The notes under the pieces: model-generated | What the model saw: the letters and a program-made list of their open reading frames with translations, nothing else | Told to the model about the DNA's origin: nothing | The model's database searches: none | Position numbers and translations under genes: made by a program | Source of the DNA: JASLEW01 sp963732005 | GTDB taxonomy: Bacteria > Acidobacteriota > Thermoanaerobaculia > Multivoradales > UBA5704 | Length of the DNA: 64,000 nt | Assembly (NCBI GenBank): GCA_963732005.1 | Contig: CAVSXT010000005.1 | Location: 930,001-994,000 of the forward strand | Reading direction: 5' to 3' | Shown: one piece after another, positions 43,133-49,973 of the stretch | Layout: the number at the start of each line of letters is the position of its first letter | Numbering within the stretch: position 1 is the first letter of the stretch

Positions 43133-43161
43133 TTGACATATCGGGAGCATTGTGGTAGAAC
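43133..43161 (+). promoter_or_regulatory. Sigma-70-type promoter of the transposase gene
   Basis: TTGACA (43133-43138), 17-base spacer, TAGAAC (43156-43161). The -35 is perfect and overlaps the inner edge of the left inverted repeat. Transcription would begin near 43168, almost at the ATG (43171), giving an essentially leaderless message. Confidence 0.7.
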
Positions 43162-43170
43162 GCTCTGGAG

Positions 43171-44370
43171 ATGACAGATCTCCGATCGCTTCAGCAAAAG
43201 ATGGTTTCCCTCTGGCCCCATCTGGACGAGCGGGCGCGACGACTCTTTGCGGCAAGCGAGGCTCGTCAACTGGGCCATGGCGGCGTTTCGACGGTCAGTC
43301 GGGCCTGCGGGTTGTCCCGAGTCACGATCACGAAGGGCTTGCAGGAACTCGAGAGTGCCCCTCTGCCTGCGGGTCGGGTCCGGCGCGACGGCGGTGGGCG
43401 ACCGGCGCTGGAAGTGCTCGACCCCGACCTGCCGAGACGGTTGGAGGCTCTTGTGGAGCCGCTGACGAGCGGCGACCCAGAGTCTCCACTACGCTGGACA
43501 AGCAAGAGTACCCACGTCCTCGCCGCGGAACTCGCGGTCCAACACCATCCAGCCAGCCATGAGAAGGTGGCGCAGTTGCTGCGACAAATGGACTATAGCC
43601 TTCAAGGCAACCGGAAGGCCGACGAGGGGAGCAGCCATCCAGATCGCGATGCTCAGTTTCAGTACATTAACGAACAGGTGCGCAAAGCGTTGGCCGCAAA
43701 GCGGCCGGTGATCTCGGTCGACACGAAGAAGAAGGAGATCCTCGGCAACTACCAGAACAAGGGTCAACAGTGGCGAAAGGCAAAGTCTCCGCAACGGGTC
43801 AATGTGCACGACTTTCCAGCTCCGTCCGTGCCGCGAGCGTATCCGTACGGCGTCTACGATCTGGGCCGAAACACTGGCTTCGTGACGATAGGAATTGACC
43901 ACGACACAGGTGCCTTCGCGGTGGCGTCGATTCGCGGATGGTGGCATGCCGAAGGACGGCGGCTCTATCCCAGGGCGCGGACTCTTCTCATCACCGCTGA
44001 TGGTGGGGGCAGCAACGGCTATCGTCTTCGTCAGTGGAAGATGGAGCTCCAAAGGCTGGCCGACGACGCGGGACTCTCCATCAGGGTGTGTCACTTCCCT
44101 CCCGGCACCAGCAAGTGGAACAAGGTGGAGCACCGCCTATTTTCCTTCATCTCATCCAACTGGCGAGGAGAACCTCTTCGCGACTACGAGACGATCGTGC
44201 GTCTGATCGCCAGGACCACCACCGCTCAGGGACTCAGGGTGACATGCCGGCTGGACCGACGAGCCTATCCCGTCGGGCGCAAGGTGTCTGACAAGGAGAT
44301 CGCCACCGTCAACCTGGCGCCCCACTCCTTCCATCGCGAATGGAACTACATCATTCGACCCCATGTGTAA
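43171..44370 (+). CDS. ISAzo13-family transposase
   Basis: 399 residues, the normal full length. N-terminal helix-turn-helix region (VSTVSRACGLSRVTITKGLQ), the linker with PLRWTSKSTHVLAAEL, and the catalytic half with VISVDTKKKEILGNY (first acidic residue), FVTIGIDHDTGAFAV, LLITADGGGSNGYRLRQWK (second Asp) and PPGTSKWNKVEHRLFSFIS (terminal Glu), as expected for the ISAzo13 DDE enzyme. No stop or frameshift, so it may be active. It inserts its element next to the TPR gene on the left and truncates the gene on the right. Confidence 0.93.
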   Translation: MTDLRSLQQKMVSLWPHLDERARRLFAASEARQLGHGGVSTVSRACGLSRVTITKGLQELESAPLPAGRVRRDGGGRPALEVLDPDLPRRLEALVEPLTSGDPESPLRWTSKSTHVLAAELAVQHHPASHEKVAQLLRQMDYSLQGNRKADEGSSHPDRDAQFQYINEQVRKALAAKRPVISVDTKKKEILGNYQNKGQQWRKAKSPQRVNVHDFPAPSVPRAYPYGVYDLGRNTGFVTIGIDHDTGAFAVASIRGWWHAEGRRLYPRARTLLITADGGGSNGYRLRQWKMELQRLADDAGLSIRVCHFPPGTSKWNKVEHRLFSFISSNWRGEPLRDYETIVRLIARTTTAQGLRVTCRLDRRAYPVGRKVSDKEIATVNLAPHSFHREWNYIIRPHV

Positions 44371-44390
44371 ATGTTGTTGTTTGACGACGC

Positions 44391-44969
44391 CTAAGTACTC
44401 TGATGATCCAGCGGAAGGGCAATGCGAAACTGGTAGTAGCAGAATCGTGTGCTGAGGTGCTCAAGGTACGGACTCTGTAGTCGACATCTGCGGCATGTGC
44501 GGTTTTCAATTCTCTTGTAAACTTCCAAAGTCGGAATCGTAAAGTAGCGCTTGAAATCAATTCCCAGCTCTGGCAAGCCGTTTGCTAAAGCTTCCGTGTC
44601 GGCAGGCACTGCCTCGAGAAAATGGAATCTTTCATCCTTATTCTGTCGGACTCTTTTCCACAGTTCGCCTCTTATTTCGTAGCGGCCTCGTAGGTCTTCC
44701 GCTTTGTGTACCTGTGCAAAGAGCACTGCCGGCAACTCTCGCGGTGAAGTCGCTTGGTTCCCTACCGGCGGACCTTGACGTGCCTTCCAGTCCTGCTCAA
44801 GATCGCAATCCTGGCTCAAAACAACAGCAAATGGATGCTCTATTTCTTCAAACCGCCTCTCCTGCTCATCAGCTCCGATCGCATCGACGACCAATCGCAC
44901 CTGTATCAAGTCAGTTATAATCTCGCCCTGACGAAGTGCCCCTTCCTGAGAGCGGGCGTAAATGGCCAA
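44391..44969 (-). CDS. Hypothetical protein, C-terminus cut by the IS end
   Basis: 192 residues as read. Contains IITDLIQVRLVVDAIG, FAVVLSQDCDLEQDWKAR, a segment ELPAVLFAQVHKAEDL, and a C-terminal CRRCRLQSPYLEHLSTRFCYY; I do not recognise the family with confidence. The last codons and the TAG stop (44391-44393) lie inside the right inverted repeat of the ISAzo13-type element (IR ends at 44395), so the original 3' end has been lost. TTG 44969 follows GAGGAAGAG and begins 6 bases after the upstream gene's stop. It is the last of three genes with a TIGR04255 protein. Base composition is much less GC-rich than neighbours. Confidence 0.65.
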   Translation of the reverse strand: MAIYARSQEGALRQGEIITDLIQVRLVVDAIGADEQERRFEEIEHPFAVVLSQDCDLEQDWKARQGPPVGNQATSPRELPAVLFAQVHKAEDLRGRYEIRGELWKRVRQNKDERFHFLEAVPADTEALANGLPELGIDFKRYFTIPTLEVYKRIENRTCRRCRLQSPYLEHLSTRFCYYQFRIALPLDHQST

Positions 44970-44975
44970 GAATCC

Positions 44976-45395
44976 CTACTCTTCCTCTATTGAGAAGGTC
45001 GGTCGTACGTAAGTGCCGCCGAGACGCGCAGTGAACTGGACCGGCGGAGCGGAAATGGAAGGAACGTATCGGGCCTCTTGGTGAAACTCGTGGATCTCCT
45101 TCAGAGATTCCAAGAGTTCAACGAGCGCCGAATCGGGTATGCGATCCACCAAGATATGACAAATTATGCGAACAAGAACCATTTCCTGAAGCGGCCGGTT
45201 TGCCGTATCCAAATAATCGATAGAATGACGGATATCTCCATTATGCGTGAGGTGGCGCCAACTTACTTGAAGCCAGGGCGACTCCGGCGGATTCAATTGT
45301 TGTAGGTCCCAGGGCTGCGTCGAGCCTGTTAGAAATGCACCAGCGGAAGAGGCGACCCGCTTCCTTGTTAAAGACGTTGAATCGATCGATGACAT
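44976..45395 (-). CDS. Small hypothetical protein between TIGR04255 gene and truncated gene
   Basis: Up to 139 residues. The convincing part begins after the TIGR04255 stop: IDYLDTANRPLQEMVLVRIICHILVD, LLESLKEIHEFHQEARYVP, FTARLGGTYVRPTFSIEEE. ATG 45395 has a good GGAGGTG 6 bases upstream but would overlap the TIGR04255 gene by 155 bases in another frame; TTG 45212 or ATG 45182 would avoid that overlap. No family recognised. Same-strand spacing (6 bases to the next gene) points to one operon. Confidence 0.55.
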   Translation of the reverse strand: MSSIDSTSLTRKRVASSAGAFLTGSTQPWDLQQLNPPESPWLQVSWRHLTHNGDIRHSIDYLDTANRPLQEMVLVRIICHILVDRIPDSALVELLESLKEIHEFHQEARYVPSISAPPVQFTARLGGTYVRPTFSIEEE

Positions 45396-46104
45396 TGGCC
45401 ACCTCCATCTTTTCTTCGGTGAAGAAGTCGTTATCGATCACGTAGCAGATTTCATCTCCGCTTTGTTTTCGAGCCACGCCGTGTCGCAGGTTGACTCTTC
45501 CTTGGGAAGCAAGATCAATCAATACGCGGTGGACCGACTCTCGGATGGAGGGCGCAAGATCCGAACGCGAGAACTCTGCGGCAATATGCGGTTGTAAGAG
45601 GTCTGACCAAGGCACGCCGTCAAGTCCCAATTCCGAACGAACTATCATATTCTCATACCGTAGTCCGACCCGGGTAAGGAAGCTCGGTGGGTACTCGGCT
45701 TGCAGGGCGTTTAGCAGGATTTCGATTTGCGTTCTGAAATTTTCCCATTGAGTATACTTGGTCGTCGTGAGGGAAAAAAACTCCCTAGTGAGAGTAACAG
45801 CGGACTTCGCGTCCTCGGACTCGAACTTCCAGGTTCTCTGCGACAGCTGCTGTGCCAAGTTGGTTTGAACAAGCCGCGAAATGTCTGGCGAAAGTCCGGG
45901 GAAAAGCGGGGCATCCTCATCGCTGAAGAGAGGAAAATCTTTGCGAATTCGCTCCTGGAAGTTTGCCGGAACTCCTGCGTCAATCCGTAGGATGGGAGGA
46001 AAGCGAACTTGGCACACTACTTCAAAGAGGGGATTCTTGGCATACAGAACCCTGGGTGAATCAGGAAACGGTGAGAGTGCCGGCCCATTCGACTCTGAAT
46101 TCAT
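45241..46104 (-). CDS. TIGR04255 family protein
   Basis: 287 residues. The family pattern is visible: YAKNPLFEVVCQVRFPPILRID near the N-terminus, FQERIRKDFPLF, WKFESEDAKSAVTLTREFFSLTT, KYTQWENFRTQIEILLNALQ, RVGLRYENMIV, and the C-terminal CYVIDNDFFTEEKMEVANVIDRFN and FRWCISNRLDAALGP. TIGR04255 proteins have no established function; they are sporadically distributed and often next to other hypothetical genes. ATG 46104 is used; an in-frame ATG at 46197 adds 31 poorly conserved residues. It is the first gene of a three-gene minus-strand unit within a lower-GC island bounded by an IS. Confidence 0.8.
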   Translation of the reverse strand: MNSESNGPALSPFPDSPRVLYAKNPLFEVVCQVRFPPILRIDAGVPANFQERIRKDFPLFSDEDAPLFPGLSPDISRLVQTNLAQQLSQRTWKFESEDAKSAVTLTREFFSLTTTKYTQWENFRTQIEILLNALQAEYPPSFLTRVGLRYENMIVRSELGLDGVPWSDLLQPHIAAEFSRSDLAPSIRESVHRVLIDLASQGRVNLRHGVARKQSGDEICYVIDNDFFTEEKMEVANVIDRFNVFNKEAGRLFRWCISNRLDAALGPTTIESAGVALASSKLAPPHA

Positions 46105-46467
46105 GCAGGTAGGTGTCCTATGTACCACTAAGCCTCGCGGCGCGATGGTGCTTTGATCCTTCTCGGAGTTGGCACGTCGCGCCATTTTGGCATTCAATCT
46201 TCCAGTCGGTCAGACTATCGTACCTTACTACGGCGCAAACCAGCACTTGTTCTGGCGCCATGCGCGACTGTTGCAACTGCTGTGCCTCAGTTCCAGCTGG
46301 TTGTTCTGGAGCTTACGCCGGCGGCCGGGGCCGAATCAGGCCATCTACCGATCGCGCCTGCGCCTGACTGGTGTCCGTCCCCGGCCCGGCCGAAGTGCAC
46401 AGAGTCTGATCCCGTCCCCGGCCCGGCCGATGGGTAACAGAGTCCATCGTGATCCAGGCGCCTACCC
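46105..46467. other. Intergenic region upstream of TIGR04255 unit (363 bp), with a direct repeat
   Basis: No gene supported here. It must hold the promoter of the TIGR04255 unit (leftward) and the 3' end of the sulfatase-TPR copy 2 transcript. Composition changes from AT-richer (46105-46310) to very GC-rich (46310-46467), marking the right border of the acquired island. A 19-base direct repeat lies at 46375-46430. Confidence 0.6.
46375..46430. repeat. Two direct copies of a 19-base GC-rich unit, 37 bp apart
   Basis: CCGTCCCCGGCCCGGCCGA occurs at 46375-46393 and again at 46412-46430, each followed ~10 bases later by AGAGTC. It is an imperfect tandem repeat of ~37 bases at the island border; function unknown. 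Confidence 0.6.
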
Positions 46468-48777
46468 TCAGCTGCCAAGCCGCTGCAGCAGCGCCTTTGC
46501 CTTGGCGATCTCGGAGCCCCAACGGGCCGCCGGCGCCGTCTCCACGAAGCGCGACAGGGCCTTCGCCGCCTGCTGGCGGCGCCCCGCTTCCGCTGCCACC
46601 AGGCCGATGTTATAGAACGCGTCGTACTGGCGCGGATCGATCGCCACCGCCCGCTCCCAGGCGTCGAGCGCCGCCGCGGCGTGCTGCTGGCGGTAGAGCG
46701 CGACCCCCAACGTGTTCCATGAGACCGGCAGACGATCGTTGAGCTTGAGCGCCCTCTCCAGGTAAGCCTGCGCCTCCGCCGGACGATCCATGCGCAGGCT
46801 GACCACCCCCTGGTCCTCGATCGCCGTGGGATCCGACGGCGATGCCGCCGCCGCCTTCTTCAACGTCGCCATGGCCTCGGAGAAACGGCCGGCATCGCCG
46901 AGCGCCACCCCGTAGGCGGTGAGACTCTCGGGATCGCCGCCCGGGACGAGCGGCGCCAACACCTCCACCGCTTCCTGCGGCCGGCCCGCGTCGCAGAGGG
47001 CCATGCCGAGCTGGCGGCGCAACGATTCGCCGCCAATGCCCTTGGCCACCGCCCCTTTGAGCAGCGCGATCGCCTCGTCATGGCGCTCGAGCTGGCGCAA
47101 CGACAACGACATCTCCTCGTATACCGACGCCATCGCCGGCTGCTCGGCGAGGATCTTGCGGTCCAACTCGGCGGACTCGGCATAGTGCCGCGCCGCATAC
47201 AGCATGATGCTGCGCTGGATCTCCTGGTCGACCCCCACCAAACGCTTGGGGTCGTCGGCGGCGGTGTAGGCGCCGGTGTGCTGGGCGGTGGCGGCGCCGT
47301 AGCCGAGGCTGGCCAGGCGCGCCGCCTCCTCGCTCGAGACCCGCCCCTTCGCCGGCGGCCATTTCGACTCGGTGGGCAGCGCCGCCGCCAGCACCCGCGC
47401 CGTGGGACGGTCCTGATCGAAGCGGTTGTGCACCTCGCCAGGATCGTCGCCCAAGTCGTAGAGCTCCGGCAGCGGCAGATCGATCAGCTTGCGGCGGTCG
47501 CGCAGCATGCCGCGCAACGGCGCCCAGCCGCGCGTCAGGTTGCTGGTCAAGGCCTCGAAATAACTGGTCAAGCCAGGCGGCGGCGGCTGCAACAGGGAAC
47601 GCCCCGGAAGACCGGCCGGCACCGGCAACCGCAACGCCTGCAGCACGGTCGGCACGATGTCGACGTGGCGCGCCGGCCGCGCATCCTTCCCGGGTTGCAA
47701 CCCGGGACCCCAGATCACCAGCGGCACCTTGAGCGTCGCCTCGTAGGCAAAAAGACCATGAGTCAGCTCGCCGTGCTCGCCGAGCGCCTCGCCATGGTCG
47801 GCGGTGAAGACGATCAGCGCCGCCGGCTCCTTGCCCTCCAGGAAGGGCGTCAACAGCGGCGCGAGGAAGAAGTCCGCCGCCGCCACCTCGCCCAGGTAAA
47901 GATGATCCTTGAAGCGGCTCGCGAACGGCTCGGGCGGCTCATAGGGAGCATGGGGGTCGTAGAGATGCACCCATAGGAAACGCCGCCTGCCGCGATGCGA
48001 CCTCCACCAGTCGAGCGCCGGTGCCACCACCTTGTCGCCCCGCCGCTCGGCAAAGCGGTACTCGGCCGGATTGGACCCGCGCGGAAAGCTGTCGTCGTAA
48101 CGATCGAAGCCGCCGCCCAGGCCGAAGCGGGCATCGAGGGGAAAGGCGCCGACGAAGGCGGCGGTGGCATAGCCAGCCCGCCGCAACCAGGTACCCAGGG
48201 TCGGGATCGACGGCGGCAGCCGGAAACCGCTGTTGTCGCGCACCCCGTGCTGGAACGGATAGAGGCCGGTCAGGATGTTGGTGTGCGAGGGCAGGGTGAC
48301 GACGTTGTGGGCATGAGCGTCGGTGAAGGTCCGGCCCGCCGCGGCCAGCCGGTCGAGGGTGGGTGTCGCCGCCAGCCGGTTGCCGGCAAAGCCCGGGGCG
48401 TCGGCGCGCAACGTGTCGACGGTGATCAGCAGCAGGTCTGCGCCGCGCAACGACGGCCCGGTGGCGGGTGGCTGCGGCGGTGATGCCCGGTGCCCGGGTG
48501 CTGCCGGAGGCCCCGGCGCCGCCGGAGCGGCAAAGATCGCGCCGTGGCTGGCGGCGAGCGCTGCCGCCAGCCCCAGCACCAGAACCAGAACCAGCGCCGC
48601 AGCAGCCGGCGGAGCTCGCAGCTCCCGCGCCGGCCGTGCTGGCCGCAGCTGGGCGACCGCCGCCGGCGCCGCTCGCATCGCCGGCGCTGGCCGCACTGCC
48701 CAGAGCCGAGCCGCTGCCGCTCGCACTGCCCGGAGCCGGGCCACCGGCGCCCTCAGAGGCCTTGGGGGCCGTGTCAC
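46468..48777 (-). CDS. Sulfatase-fold protein fused to TPR repeats, copy 2 (Thr at catalytic position)
   Basis: 769 residues: Ala/Arg-rich N-terminus with one hydrophobic helix (ALVLVLVLGLAAALAASHG), sulfatase-fold domain (~110-480; LLLITVDTLRADAPGFAG, VVTLPSHTNILTGLYPFQHG, FLWVHLYDPHAPYEPP, IVFTADHGEALGEHGELTHG), then TPRs (~560-760; YAARHYAESAELDRKILAEQ, GVALGDAGRFSEAMATLKKA, GVALYRQQHAAAALDAWERA). As in the paralogue at 39357-41630, the formylglycine position is Thr (TLPSH), so it is probably not a sulfatase. No lipobox is seen, unlike copy 1, so it looks membrane-anchored. GTG 48777 overlaps the stop of the upstream TPR gene by 4 bp (GTGA), showing translational coupling. Confidence 0.88.
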   Translation of the reverse strand: MTRPPRPLRAPVARLRAVRAAAARLWAVRPAPAMRAAPAAVAQLRPARPARELRAPPAAAALVLVLVLGLAAALAASHGAIFAAPAAPGPPAAPGHRASPPQPPATGPSLRGADLLLITVDTLRADAPGFAGNRLAATPTLDRLAAAGRTFTDAHAHNVVTLPSHTNILTGLYPFQHGVRDNSGFRLPPSIPTLGTWLRRAGYATAAFVGAFPLDARFGLGGGFDRYDDSFPRGSNPAEYRFAERRGDKVVAPALDWWRSHRGRRRFLWVHLYDPHAPYEPPEPFASRFKDHLYLGEVAAADFFLAPLLTPFLEGKEPAALIVFTADHGEALGEHGELTHGLFAYEATLKVPLVIWGPGLQPGKDARPARHVDIVPTVLQALRLPVPAGLPGRSLLQPPPPGLTSYFEALTSNLTRGWAPLRGMLRDRRKLIDLPLPELYDLGDDPGEVHNRFDQDRPTARVLAAALPTESKWPPAKGRVSSEEAARLASLGYGAATAQHTGAYTAADDPKRLVGVDQEIQRSIMLYAARHYAESAELDRKILAEQPAMASVYEEMSLSLRQLERHDEAIALLKGAVAKGIGGESLRRQLGMALCDAGRPQEAVEVLAPLVPGGDPESLTAYGVALGDAGRFSEAMATLKKAAAASPSDPTAIEDQGVVSLRMDRPAEAQAYLERALKLNDRLPVSWNTLGVALYRQQHAAAALDAWERAVAIDPRQYDAFYNIGLVAAEAGRRQQAAKALSRFVETAPAARWGSEIAKAKALLQRLGS

Positions 48778-49781
48778 AGGCTCTTCAGGTACTCCCGCGC
48801 GTCCTTGGCGAACTTGTTGTTCGGGTCGAGCGTCAGCAGCTTCTGGAAGTCGGCCTTGGCCTCGGGGACCTTGCCCTTGTTGAGGTAGACCAGGCCGCGG
48901 TAGTAGTACGCCTCCGCCAGGTCCGGATTGTCCGCCACCACGTGGTCGAACTCCTGCAAGGCCTGGTCGATCTTCTTCTCGTTGTAATACTTGATGCCGA
49001 GGTTCAGCAGGGTGTCGGGATCGATCTTGGTCCCCTGTGGCAGCTGCGCCATGTAGGGCTGCGCCTCCGCCTCGCGGCCAGCGCCGACTAGCAGGTTGAC
49101 GATGAGCTGCAACGAGTCGGCGTCATCGGGCTTGATGGCCAGCGCCTGCTTGAGGGTGGCGATCGCCTGGTCCACCTTCTGCGCCTTCTCCTCCTTGGTC
49201 TTCGCCTGCGTCGACTCGCGGTAGTAGGTGGCGGCGACGGCGCGCAGCACCATCGGCTGGCTGGGCGGATCGAGCAGCGCGAGCGCTTTCTCGTAGCTCT
49301 CCCGCGCCGCCGCGTACTTCTCCTGCTGCAGGGCGGCGTTGCCGTCGTTGATCGCCGCGATGGCCTGGCTGCCCTTGGTCGGCGTCTGGTCCTGGGCCTG
49401 GGCCTGCGCCTGCTCCTTCGGGATCGCCTTGAGGGTGATGTTGAGCGGCGGCACCAGGCCCTCCTCCTCGACGTTGGCCTGTCCCTCGGAGACGATGAAA
49501 CCCTGCTTCTCGATCAGCACTCCCCATGCCCCGCCGCCGAGGCCGAGCATGCTCCACTTCCCCTTGGCGTCGGTCTTGAGCGATGGCGGACCCGGCGCCT
49601 CCGCCTTGACCGGCGGGTGGCCCTTGCGCAGGGTGATGGTCGCCCCGGCGACCGGCTTTCCCGCCTCGTCGGTGACCGTGCCCTGCAGCCGGCCGCGGCC
49701 GCGCCAGTCCTGGGCCAGCAGCGGCAGCGTCGAGCACAGCAAGAGAGCGGCGAGAACTGCGGCGTGGCGGCGGCTGGGCAT
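48774..49781 (-). CDS. Exported protein with carboxypeptidase-regulatory-like domain and TPRs
   Basis: 335 residues: signal peptide (AAVLAALLLCSTLPLLAQ), a beta-sandwich domain (~30-118; GTVTDEAGKPVAGATITLRKG, GVLIEKQGFIVSEGQ), a Gln/Ala spacer (AQAQAQDQTPTKG), then TPR units (AINDGNAALQQEKYAAARES, AIATLKQALAIKPDDADSL, LGIKYYNEKKIDQALQEFDH, YYYRGLVYLNKGKVPEAKAD). This suits a periplasmic scaffold binding proteins through both domains. ATG 49781 follows AAGGAGGC on the minus strand. It is coupled to the sulfatase-TPR gene downstream by a 4-bp overlap, so the two proteins probably act together. Confidence 0.87.
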   Translation of the reverse strand: MPSRRHAAVLAALLLCSTLPLLAQDWRGRGRLQGTVTDEAGKPVAGATITLRKGHPPVKAEAPGPPSLKTDAKGKWSMLGLGGGAWGVLIEKQGFIVSEGQANVEEEGLVPPLNITLKAIPKEQAQAQAQDQTPTKGSQAIAAINDGNAALQQEKYAAARESYEKALALLDPPSQPMVLRAVAATYYRESTQAKTKEEKAQKVDQAIATLKQALAIKPDDADSLQLIVNLLVGAGREAEAQPYMAQLPQGTKIDPDTLLNLGIKYYNEKKIDQALQEFDHVVADNPDLAEAYYYRGLVYLNKGKVPEAKADFQKLLTLDPNNKFAKDAREYLKSL

Positions 49782-49896
49782 GAGAGCCTCCTTGGGTGGC
49801 GCTGATGGAGCCGCGCCGCACGCGGCGGCGGCCGCGGAGGAGGGGGCGCCGGCCCCTCCCGCGACGGCGGCGCCTCAGTGTATCCGGGGCCAAGGC

Positions 49897-49925
49897 AAAA
49901 AAAAACCGCCGGGTCGCCCCGGCGG
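49897..49925 (-). terminator. Intrinsic terminator of the TonB-receptor gene
   Basis: The minus strand reads CCGCCGGGGCGACCCGGCGG followed by nine T's (complement of A9 at 49897-49905). This strong GC hairpin plus T-run lies ~50 bases after the receptor stop at 49974, in the right orientation. Confidence 0.9.
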
Positions 49926-49973
49926 AAGTGAAGAAGCGAAGCGCCGCTCGGTGAGCCGAGCGGGCCGCCGCGC

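Larger units (their letters stand above)
43109..44395 (+). mobile_element. Complete ISAzo13-type insertion sequence
   Basis: About 1.29 kb. Imperfect terminal inverted repeats of 23 bases match at 17 positions: left CTAAGGCTGCGTCAAGAAA (from 43109) and, on the minus strand, right CTTAGGCGTCGTCAAACAA (from 44395). Between them lies one intact transposase gene with its own promoter. No target-site duplication was evident. GC is lower than in the surrounding chromosome. Confidence 0.8.
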
